Assembly (NCBI GenBank): GCA_003140215.1 | Contig: PLJL01000001.1 | Location: 948,390 to 1,012,389, forward strand | Origin: Vulcanimicrobiota bacterium | GTDB lineage: Bacteria > Vulcanimicrobiota > Vulcanimicrobiia > Vulcanimicrobiales > Vulcanimicrobiaceae | DNA length: 64,000 bases | Direction: 5' to 3' | Part shown: positions 51,109 to 58,776 of the stretch, one piece after another | Numbering within the stretch: the stretch's first letter is position 1 | How the letters are laid out: each line of letters starts with the position of its first letter | Made by a program: the position numbers and the translations under genes | The notes under the pieces: generated by a model | Seen by the model: the letters and a program-made list of their open reading frames with translations, nothing else | Told to the model about the DNA's origin: nothing | Database searches by the model: none

Positions 51109-51949
51109 GGTCGATCAGCGCGGGATAGACGAGCTCGGGCTGTGCCTGCGGGATCGCGGGCTCGAGGATGTCGTGAATCGCCGGCAGCCCCTGCAGCACG
51201 ACGTGCTCGACCTCGACGCCCAGCGGCCGCAAGGCGTCGAAGCGGCGCGCGGCGTGAGGGTTGTTGACCACCGGATCGTTGGCATTGAGCACCAGCACGG
51301 CGCGCCGCGCGTGAGGACCGAGCGGCGCTTGCGCGAGCTCCGTGGAGATGCGCAACGATTCACCCAGCGAGCGCGTCGCGAAGCGCGGGTACCCGTGCGG
51401 CGGCGGCTGCGCTTCCTTCTCGCGCGGGTCCCACCAGCCAAAAACGTTGGGCGCGGCGCGCAGCAGCCCGCCCAGCGCGTCGTTGAGGCCGGCGCGCAGC
51501 TCGCGCAAACCGCAAAACGGTGCGACGCCGATCCCCACGTCGATGCGGGTGCGCGCGGCGAGCCAGCCCGCAAGCGTCGCGCCGACCGAGATCCCGGCGA
51601 CGACGACGCGCTCGCCGCACAGCGCCGCGATCAGCACGGCCTGCAACGCGGCCGCTTCGAGATCGCGTGCTCGCAGCGCGGCAATCGCATCGGTCATGCG
51701 GTCGCGATAGCCGTGGTAGGGCATCCGCAGTACGATCACCGCATGCCCGCGCGCGTACAGCTCACGTGCGAGGCGATCGTATTGCGGCGGGGAGTTAGTG
51801 AGGCCGTGCAACAGCACGACCGCCGTCGGCAGGACCTCGTCGCCGATCCACCAGCGCGTACCGTGCTGAGGGTCGATCGCCGCATCCGCCCGCTCCTGCG
51901 CCGCGATGGCATCGAGCAGCGTGCGGGCTTGGCCGATCCGGTCGTTCAC
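51092..51949 (-). CDS. Alpha/beta hydrolase
   Basis: A 285-residue alpha/beta hydrolase. The oxyanion loop is VVLLHGLTNSPPQYDRLA, the nucleophile elbow GISVGA (VVVAGISVGATLAGW), and the late acid/His region NANDPVVNNPHAARR and LPAIHDILEPAIP. It could be an esterase or lipase. The GTG at 51949 shares one base with the stop of the YqeG-like gene upstream, so the two are coupled. Confidence 0.9.
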   Translation of the reverse strand: MNDRIGQARTLLDAIAAQERADAAIDPQHGTRWWIGDEVLPTAVVLLHGLTNSPPQYDRLARELYARGHAVIVLRMPYHGYRDRMTDAIAALRARDLEAAALQAVLIAALCGERVVVAGISVGATLAGWLAARTRIDVGIGVAPFCGLRELRAGLNDALGGLLRAAPNVFGWWDPREKEAQPPPHGYPRFATRSLGESLRISTELAQAPLGPHARRAVLVLNANDPVVNNPHAARRFDALRPLGVEVEHVVLQGLPAIHDILEPAIPQAQPELVYPALIDLIEGQ

Positions 51950-52443
51950 TACGCGCGCGGCACGCCGCGCAGCACGATGCGCTCGAGCCAGCGCAGCGGG
52001 CGCGTGTTCCAAGGGTCGAAACGCACCAGCGGATCGACCAGGATGACCTCCAGCCCCGCCAGCTTCGCACCGAGCACGTCGGTGAAGAGCTGATCGCCGA
52101 TCACCACGGCTTCATCGGCGCGCAGCTCCAGCACCGCCAGCGCGCGCCGAAAACCGTACGGAAGCGGCTTGCGCGCCCGGGGGATGCACGGCACGCCGAG
52201 GTCTTGCGCGATCTTCGACGCCCAGGGCGTGCCGTTGTTGGTCAAGACCGCGACACGCACGCCGGCTTCCTTCGCTTGAAGCACCCACGCCGCATCCTCT
52301 TCGAGCGGAACGAGGGTGCGGAAGCCGACCAGCGTGTTGTCGAGGTCGACGATCGCGCCCCGGATCCCGCGCGCGCGCAGTGCGTGAGGATCGATCTGCG
52401 TGATGCGCGTCGCCCAGTGCGACGGCCGAAAGAAAGCCAGCAT
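51949..52443 (-). CDS. YqeG-type HAD phosphatase
   Basis: A 164-residue HAD-superfamily (subfamily IIIA) phosphatase. The nucleophile motif is IVDLDNTLVGF (DxDxT), motif II is AVLTNNGTPWAS, and the acidic end is AVVIGDQLFTDVLGAK. YqeG relatives are phosphatidylglycerophosphate phosphatase-like or ribosome-linked in some bacteria. It shares one base with the upstream lipid kinase stop (taATG) and with the hydrolase start, forming a three-gene unit. Confidence 0.92.
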   Translation of the reverse strand: MLAFFRPSHWATRITQIDPHALRARGIRGAIVDLDNTLVGFRTLVPLEEDAAWVLQAKEAGVRVAVLTNNGTPWASKIAQDLGVPCIPRARKPLPYGFRRALAVLELRADEAVVIGDQLFTDVLGAKLAGLEVILVDPLVRFDPWNTRPLRWLERIVLRGVPRA

Positions 52444-53342
52444 TAGCGGATCTCAGATACCCGGTCGGCCGGGACGAGTACCGTGACCCCGCCCTTGACG
52501 ATCGTGAACTCCGCGGGGAGGCGGGTGGCCTCTTCGCTGTCGGCGGTTACCCGGTGCGCGTGACCGTGGACGGAGCGGACCACGAAACGCGTCCCGCGCA
52601 CCGCCATGACCTCGGGAGAATGCTGGAACCGGCGCAGCGCAACGGATGCGAGCAACGCGAGCGTATGCCACACGCCGCGCGCATCGATCGAGTAGAGCCA
52701 CAGCTTGCCGTCCTCGAGGCTGCCCTCGGGATTCTCGACGACCCCGCCGAAGCGGTAGCTGTTGGCGACGGTCAATTGCAACGTCCGTACGACCCGCTTC
52801 CCGCCATCGTCGGACTCGATCTCCAAGTGCATCGGGCGCGCCCAGCGCAGCGCGCGCAACGTCGTCCACGGAACCGCGAGCATTCCCAAGCGCCGCTTCA
52901 CTTCGCCGGTCTGCATGCGCGTCACCCGCGTCGACAAGCCGACCGATGCTTCGTTGAGGTAGTGCACGCCGTTGACGCATCCGACGTCGAGCGGTAGCGG
53001 CACGCCGTCGTCGACGAGCGCCGCGACCGCTTCGGGGTCGGCCGGGATCCCCAGCGTGCGGGCCAGCTCGTTGAACGTGCCCAGCGGGAGCACCGCCAGC
53101 GGGAGCTTCGTCTCGACCAAGCCGTCGAGCGCGCCCAGCAGCGTCCCGTCGCCGCCGCCGACGCAGACCACGTCGACCTGCTCGCGGTGCGCGACGATCG
53201 CCTCGGACAGCCCGCCGCTCGCGTCGAGGTCGATCACCGTCACCTCGTGCCCGCGCGCACGCAGCGCCGCCGCGGCTTGCGCCTGCGCGGTGCGCCCGCG
53301 CCGGGCGCGCGCATTCACGGCGAGGAGCACGCGGCGAGCCAT
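52443..53342 (-). CDS. Diacylglycerol/lipid kinase family protein (2)
   Basis: A 299-residue DagK/YegS-family lipid kinase, separate from the one at 49572. It begins MARRVLLAVNARARRGRTAQ, has VDVVCVGGGDGTLLGALDGL and LPLGTFNELARTLGIP, and a second beta-rich domain with YLNEASVGLSTRVT. In LPLGTFNEL the usual Asn of GTxN is kept. It is the first gene of the unit kinase, YqeG, hydrolase. The much longer open frame is a shadow of the divergent PhzF gene. Confidence 0.9.
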   Translation of the reverse strand: MARRVLLAVNARARRGRTAQAQAAAALRARGHEVTVIDLDASGGLSEAIVAHREQVDVVCVGGGDGTLLGALDGLVETKLPLAVLPLGTFNELARTLGIPADPEAVAALVDDGVPLPLDVGCVNGVHYLNEASVGLSTRVTRMQTGEVKRRLGMLAVPWTTLRALRWARPMHLEIESDDGGKRVVRTLQLTVANSYRFGGVVENPEGSLEDGKLWLYSIDARGVWHTLALLASVALRRFQHSPEVMAVRGTRFVVRSVHGHAHRVTADSEEATRLPAEFTIVKGGVTVLVPADRVSEIR

Positions 53343-53399
53343 ACCAGCGTTCGTACCCGCCGGGCGGCGGGCGAACCTCGCTCGGCGAAGTCCGCGCGC

Positions 53400-54284
53400 A
53401 TGGCACGGCAGTTGAAGATCGTCTGGATCGATGCGTTCACCACCACCCCGCTGGCGGGAAATGCCTGCGCGGTGGTGCTCGATGCGCGCGGACTCGACGA
53501 CGCGACCATGCAGGCGATCGCGCGCGAGACCAACCTCTCCGAGACGAGCTTCGTGTTCCCCGGCGACGGTGAGGCGGATTTCGTGGTGCGCTACTGGACC
53601 CCCAACGGCGAGATCCCGCTCGCCGGCCATCCCACCATCGCGACGACGCACGCACTGCACGAGAGCGGCGCGATCCCGGCCGGGCATCAGGTCGTTCGCC
53701 TGCGGATGCCCGCGGCGCTCGTCCCGGTGACGGTCCGCCCGGGCGCACCGACGACCTACGCGATGTCGCAGCCACCGCCGGCATTCGGCGCGACGTTGCC
53801 GCGCGCTACCGCGGCGGCGGCGTTGGGGCTGCGCGAGGACGATCTGCTCGCGGGCGTGACGCCGCAGACGGTGAGCACCGGAACGCCGCAGCTCATGATC
53901 GCGCTGGCGTCGATCGCCGCACTCGACCGCGTCGAGGCGAACCGGCACGCACTGTTTCCGCACGACGGCCACGAGTGGTTCTCCGTGCACGTCTTCGCCC
54001 GGGTCGAACGCGACGACGACGTCAAGCTCGCGTCGCGGCACTTCGCCGACTTCGGCGACATCAAAGAGGATCCGTTCACCGGCTCGGCGACCGGCGGGAT
54101 GGCCGCATACTGCGCGCGCTACGACATCGTACGCGAGCGCACGTACGCCGTCGAGCAAGGGATGCACGTCCATCGCCCCGGACGCGGGCAGGTTGAGGTG
54201 GGTGGCGATCCCCCGCACGACATCGGCCGCATCGTCGTCGCCGGCCCGGCGGTCACCGTCATGCACGCCATCATGACAGTTTGA
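53400..54284 (+). CDS. PhzF family isomerase-like protein
   Basis: A 294-residue protein of the PhzF/diaminopimelate-epimerase fold. The N-terminal WIDAFTTTPLAGNACAVVLD and the catalytic Glu in ETNLSETSFVFP are clear, as is WTPNGEIPLAGHPTIATTHA. The C-terminal half repeats the fold with DPFTGSATGGMAAY. Members isomerise or epimerise small metabolites; the substrate here is unknown. It is divergent from the lipid kinase by 57 bases. Confidence 0.92.
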   Translation: MARQLKIVWIDAFTTTPLAGNACAVVLDARGLDDATMQAIARETNLSETSFVFPGDGEADFVVRYWTPNGEIPLAGHPTIATTHALHESGAIPAGHQVVRLRMPAALVPVTVRPGAPTTYAMSQPPPAFGATLPRATAAAALGLREDDLLAGVTPQTVSTGTPQLMIALASIAALDRVEANRHALFPHDGHEWFSVHVFARVERDDDVKLASRHFADFGDIKEDPFTGSATGGMAAYCARYDIVRERTYAVEQGMHVHRPGRGQVEVGGDPPHDIGRIVVAGPAVTVMHAIMTV

Positions 54285-54297
54285 CGGCCGCGGTGCG

Positions 54298-55056
54298 GTG
54301 AGACGAATCCTCGTTCCGTACCATCACGCCGAGCCGTTGCCGCGCCTGGCCGACGCGTTCGCCGCCGACGACGCGGTGGTCGTGTCGAAAGGGCCGGCCG
54401 GCGCGATGCTCGAGCGCCTCTATGACGGCGTCGCTGCGCGCGTCGCGGCGAACGCCGAGCCGGTCGTCGTGGCGAGCGGCGATTGCACGACCGCGCTCGC
54501 CGTCGTCGCCGGCCTGCAGCGGCGCGGCATCGCGCCCGCCGTCATCTGGCTCGACGCGCACGGCGACTTCAACACGCCGCGCACGACGCGGAGCGGCTAC
54601 CTGGGCGGAATGGCGCTCGCGCTCCTGGTCGGCCGGGCCGGCACATCGTTCACGCGGTCGATCGGTCTGCAACCCGTCGCCGAGGCGGACTGTCTGCTCG
54701 CGGGCGCGCGCGATCTCGACCCGGCGGAGCGCGATCTTCTGGATGGTTCGGCGGTGCGCACCATCACCGATGTCGCGAGCTTGGCCGACGCGCCGCTGCC
54801 CGCGCCGCCGTGGTACGTTCATCTCGACGTTGACGTCATCGACCCGGATGAGCTGCCGCCGCTGCGCTTCCCCGCACCTGGCGGACCCGGCATACACACC
54901 GTCGCGGCGGCTTTGCACGCTCTCGCGCGACGCGGGACGATCGCGGCGCTGGGCTTGGCGTGCACCTTCAAGCCGGAAGTGTTCGGACAACCGGATGCGC
55001 TCGCAACGGTGCTGCCGCTGGTCGAGGCGGCGCTCGGCTCGGCCTCGCAGCCGTAG
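54298..55056 (+). CDS. Arginase-superfamily protein with altered metal site
   Basis: A 252-residue ureohydrolase-fold protein. The two later metal motifs are kept: WLDAHGDFNTP (DAHxD) and VHLDVDVIDPDELP (DxDxxDP). The first motif, normally GGDHS with a manganese-binding His, reads SGDCTTA, so Cys replaces His. It is shorter than true arginases (about 300). It may bind one metal or have another activity. The GTG start lies 13 bases after the PhzF stop, so the two are probably cotranscribed. Confidence 0.85.
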   Translation: MRRILVPYHHAEPLPRLADAFAADDAVVVSKGPAGAMLERLYDGVAARVAANAEPVVVASGDCTTALAVVAGLQRRGIAPAVIWLDAHGDFNTPRTTRSGYLGGMALALLVGRAGTSFTRSIGLQPVAEADCLLAGARDLDPAERDLLDGSAVRTITDVASLADAPLPAPPWYVHLDVDVIDPDELPPLRFPAPGGPGIHTVAAALHALARRGTIAALGLACTFKPEVFGQPDALATVLPLVEAALGSASQP

Positions 55057-55114
55057 GCGCGGACGATCGCCGCGGGCGCACCCAAATGGAGTGCTCGGCG
55101 GTTATGGAGAGGCT

Positions 55115-55918
55115 ATGTCCGTTCACAGCCCTGGAGCGACGCGCTCGCTCGCCCGCGTCATCCCCGCCGCAGCCACGCTCGAAGGCGGCGGCTTCTTGGT
55201 CCATCGCCCGCTTCCGACGCGCAGCGTCGAACAGGTCGATCCGTTTCTCTTGCTCGACGAGATGGGGCCGCTGGAGCACGCACCGGGCGAGGCGCAAGGC
55301 GCGCCCGATCATCCGCATCAGGGCTTCGAACTCATCACCTACCTGTTGGCGGGCGAGATGGAGCATCTCGACTCACACGGCAACCACGGGGCCCTGCGCC
55401 CGGGCGACGCCCAGTACATGCTTGGCGGCGCCGGGCTCGTCCACTCCGAGATGCCCAGCGAGGCGTTCTTGCGCAGCGGCGGGCGGCGGCACGGCTTTCA
55501 GATCTGGGTCAACCTGTCGCGCACTGACAAAGCGCTTGCGCCGCGCTACAAGGACGTGCGCGCCGCAGATATCCCCGTCGCGCACCCGGCGGACGGCGTC
55601 ACGGCGCGGGTGATCGCCGGCGACGTCTTCGGCCTGCAGGGGCCGGTGCACACGGCAACGCCGTGGAGCTACGTTCACGTCACGCTCGCACCGGGCGCGC
55701 GTGTCGAGCAGGCGGTGCCGGCGGGCTGGACCGCGACCGCGTACGTCTTCGACGGCGCCGGACGCATCGGTTCACGCGAGGTGCGGCGCGGCGACTACGC
55801 CGTTTTCGCCGCCGACGGCGCCACGATCGCGCTGGAAAACACCGGCGAGCAGGTGCTCGAAGCGCTGCTGCTGTGCGCGCGTCCCGTCAACGAGCCGATG
55901 GTGCGCTATCCGGAATAG
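55115..55918 (+). CDS. Pirin family protein
   Basis: A 267-residue bicupin of the pirin family. The N-terminal cupin carries the metal site: DHPHQGFELITYLLAGEMEH and HSEMPS (three His and a Glu). The second cupin starts near ARVIAGDVFGLQGPVH. Bacterial pirins include quercetin 2,3-dioxygenase-like enzymes and redox-linked regulators. The ATG at 55115 follows GGAGAGG. It is the last gene before the low-GC island. Confidence 0.93.
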   Translation: MSVHSPGATRSLARVIPAAATLEGGGFLVHRPLPTRSVEQVDPFLLLDEMGPLEHAPGEAQGAPDHPHQGFELITYLLAGEMEHLDSHGNHGALRPGDAQYMLGGAGLVHSEMPSEAFLRSGGRRHGFQIWVNLSRTDKALAPRYKDVRAADIPVAHPADGVTARVIAGDVFGLQGPVHTATPWSYVHVTLAPGARVEQAVPAGWTATAYVFDGAGRIGSREVRRGDYAVFAADGATIALENTGEQVLEALLLCARPVNEPMVRYPE

Positions 55919-55979
55919 TCCCTAGACTCTACCGGAACTGGACCATCCGCCGCAGAAAGCCTTAATTAACAGGGCCGCA

Positions 55980-57158
55980 ATGCGGCTTCCCACGGAGGAT
56001 TCTGAGAGCCCCATGGCCGTCTCTCTATTCTTTTGTTCCGAGGGGTTCACGATCGGCGGCGAACCCTATCCTGACCTGCCTCTCTTCCTCGACACGACGA
56101 CCATGAGCGTCCACTTCCTCCCGACCGAGTGGATGATTCATCTGGCGGTATACAACGGTCGAACACGCTCGGCCCACACGTGGCGCGGCTATGCTTACGA
56201 CCTGGCCCAGTGGCTTCGGTTTTGCGAGGATCGCGTCTGGAATTGGCGATCGCCGATGGAAGAGCATCTCGCTCATTTCCGGAACTCGCTTGAGAAGCAT
56301 CCTGCACGATACAAACGCAAGACGATCGCGAAGAAGATGGTCGTCCTCTGCTCTTTCTACGAGTGGGCGGCGGCAGCCGGCTACGTCAAGACATTGCCGG
56401 TGAGCTTCGCGGCAACTGTGCGCACGACATCGAATCGGACATTACTTGCACACTTAGAACAGCGCAGGATCACTCACCGTCGCGTGTTAGTGCCGCGAAC
56501 CTCCACATCCGAGCGCATCCCACGCTTCTTCGCGGTCTCCGAACGACAACGATTCTTGGCCGGACTTGGCGATCGGGACCGATTAATCGTCCTGTGGGCG
56601 CTCTACACCGGCGCGCGCGAGCATGAACTGTGTGCGCTTGAGGTCGATCAGATTCCACCTCAGAGCCACTACCGATCGGGAAAACTCTATCGTTTGCCGC
56701 TACGCGTTACGAAGGGTAATGTCCCCGGTGACCTCTACGTGCCAACATTCTTGCTTGACGAAACATACCGCTATATGAAGCTCTTCACGCGGCGGTCCGT
56801 GGCACGGGCTGCTGAGCGCCGCGGCAAGTCAGTTTCTAATGCGATTTTCCTGTCCCGATACGGCAACGGTCTGAAGCCCGACTCGCTCTATCGCAATTTC
56901 AAGAAGGCACTCGCCAGCGCGGGCATCGTTGACGGAACGTTCCACGATTTAAGACATACCTACGCGATTACGATGCTCGATAGGCTCATGCTCGCAGCAC
57001 GGACGCCCGAGGCGCGAGTGCGCAACCCGCTCTTGGCTCTCAAAATACTGATGCGCCACGCAAGCCTATCATCCACGGAGATTTACTTGCGCGCTCGAGA
57101 GATGTACTTCGACGATATCGAACACGACTCGTACGAGGTCCCTGATGTCGCGGCGTAA
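55980..57158 (+). CDS. Tyrosine recombinase 1 (TnpA-like)
   Basis: A 392-residue tyrosine recombinase with all catalytic residues: Arg213 (TGAREHEL), Lys245 (RVTKGN), His322/Arg325 (HDLRHTY), His360 (MRHASLS) and nucleophile Tyr369 (TEIYLRA). The N-terminal 60-170 region is a SAM-like core-binding domain. It matches the TnpA position of Tn554-type elements. The start is uncertain: the ATG at 55980 lies inside a GCCGCA-A-TGCGGC palindrome, and an ATG at 56013 preceded by GAGAG is possible. Its last 14 bases overlap the next gene. Confidence 0.9.
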   Translation: MRLPTEDSESPMAVSLFFCSEGFTIGGEPYPDLPLFLDTTTMSVHFLPTEWMIHLAVYNGRTRSAHTWRGYAYDLAQWLRFCEDRVWNWRSPMEEHLAHFRNSLEKHPARYKRKTIAKKMVVLCSFYEWAAAAGYVKTLPVSFAATVRTTSNRTLLAHLEQRRITHRRVLVPRTSTSERIPRFFAVSERQRFLAGLGDRDRLIVLWALYTGAREHELCALEVDQIPPQSHYRSGKLYRLPLRVTKGNVPGDLYVPTFLLDETYRYMKLFTRRSVARAAERRGKSVSNAIFLSRYGNGLKPDSLYRNFKKALASAGIVDGTFHDLRHTYAITMLDRLMLAARTPEARVRNPLLALKILMRHASLSSTEIYLRAREMYFDDIEHDSYEVPDVAA

Positions 57159-58776
57159 GAATGAAGAAGATGTCGGGTACGGCGACTCCCTCGACTGGGA
57201 GTACAAGACTCGCCGGCTCGCAGATGCGACCGTGCGCTTCGACGACTGTGGCAACCGCACGGTCGCCGTTGAGATTGTGAACGCGGCGAAGCGCCTATTT
57301 TTTCATTCGCCACCGAATTCGGTCGAAAGCGCGATCGCTAACGTGCGCGTATTGCTTCAGGCTGTTACCAAACCCGCCGTGGGATCTACCTCGGTTCAGG
57401 GCTGGAATGATGCCTTGATCTCGTCTCTGCGCCAGCGGGCGACTGGCACGAGCTCGCGTCATACTCGATATAAGCTGTGTTCGCTGATCCTTCGCGAGAT
57501 CGCTCGCGAGCGTGGTGAAGCCGTCGTGCTGCGGAACCCATTCCCTATGGGCGAAAAGACCCTCCCCCTGGCTGATCCTGAATCAGTTCGGAAGACTCTG
57601 CTTTGCGCTCGTCGCGATGTCGCTCGCTTTTGGAGCCGCTTCACCGCCGATGACTCTCACGAGGACTGGGCGATCATCGAGCGCGCGCGCGACCTCGCGC
57701 GGCGAAACGGCGGCTTCCTGCCGCACTTCGAGGACACTGCTCCGCTTAGGCACGAGTTTGTCAGATGGATTCAGTGGCTCAACTACCATCGCCCGGAACC
57801 CATCGGACGACGAACGCTCGAGCCGTACTGTTATGCCACGCCTCGCGCTTTGCTGGCTATTATTATTTTGATCGTACACCGACTTGCCGGGAACGTCGAC
57901 TCGGTCGTCTCACTTCGGCGAGACTGCCTGAGGGAAATCCCCGACCCGGTTTACGGGTCCCGGTTCATACTGACGATGGCGAAACCGCGAGCGAGGCGCG
58001 ATCTTCAGTACCGCTTATTGGACTCGGGACGTCTTAGCGTCCCTTCATTGATCCGCATGGCGCTAGCGCTAACCGAGCCCCTCGTGCCCCTGGCCGATCA
58101 GAGCCACCGGCATCTTCTGTTCCTGACGAGCACCCATCGGGGGCAATCCCTTCCGTTCTTGCTCGTATCAAAGCACTTCAAAGCGTACCTCGAAGCCGCG
58201 AATATCTCCCCGCCCTTTACGCTCCAAAGCGTCAGGCCAACTCAGATCGTCAAGACGTATACCGACACCGGCGATCCGTTTCGGGCAAAACATGAGGCGA
58301 AGCACGCTAACCTATCTCAGACGATGGGTTATCTTCGACGACACGAGGTCGCTCAATTTGATGAGTCCATCATCGCTGACACTCAGGACGATATGTTTCA
58401 CCGCGAGATCCGCGCCGCAGACTCGGCATCGCCGGAACACCACGCCGACGCCGTTCTTCCGAGCCATACTTGTCTCGACCCCGCACACCCGGAACACGCC
58501 GATGTCGAGAATGGACTTTGCATGAATCTCCTATGGCCGCTGAACGACAGGCATTTTGTGATGCCGTTGGAGCCTAAGCCGGTCGCCTTCCTACTCCGCG
58601 ACTACGCCGCTTTGAAAGAGGCGCAGCGCACGGTTTCGTCCGATCGCTTCAATGCGCTCTACCGAACGAAGATGTTGTTGATCGAGCAGCAATACCTGCC
58701 GCAGATTACCGAATCCCTAGCGGACACGGCACGAGCCCTCGTCCCGTCACTCCCAGCCGCGCTCACCCTGTCATGA
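57145..58776 (+). CDS. Degenerate tyrosine-recombinase-like protein (middle gene)
   Basis: A 543-residue protein that aligns by eye to the recombinase fold but has lost key residues. The box I Arg position reads Asn250 (LAGNVDSVVSLRRD), and box II has Arg364 but not the preceding His (QSVRPTQIVKTY). His387 and a Tyr at 396 (KHANLSQTMGYLRR) remain. A Cys/His-containing region (HTCLDPAHPEHADVENGLCM) may bind zinc. It probably serves as a structural or DNA-binding partner to the two intact recombinases. Overlaps are 14 bases before and four bases (ATGA) after. Confidence 0.8.
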   Translation: MSRRKNEEDVGYGDSLDWEYKTRRLADATVRFDDCGNRTVAVEIVNAAKRLFFHSPPNSVESAIANVRVLLQAVTKPAVGSTSVQGWNDALISSLRQRATGTSSRHTRYKLCSLILREIARERGEAVVLRNPFPMGEKTLPLADPESVRKTLLCARRDVARFWSRFTADDSHEDWAIIERARDLARRNGGFLPHFEDTAPLRHEFVRWIQWLNYHRPEPIGRRTLEPYCYATPRALLAIIILIVHRLAGNVDSVVSLRRDCLREIPDPVYGSRFILTMAKPRARRDLQYRLLDSGRLSVPSLIRMALALTEPLVPLADQSHRHLLFLTSTHRGQSLPFLLVSKHFKAYLEAANISPPFTLQSVRPTQIVKTYTDTGDPFRAKHEAKHANLSQTMGYLRRHEVAQFDESIIADTQDDMFHREIRAADSASPEHHADAVLPSHTCLDPAHPEHADVENGLCMNLLWPLNDRHFVMPLEPKPVAFLLRDYAALKEAQRTVSSDRFNALYRTKMLLIEQQYLPQITESLADTARALVPSLPAALTLS

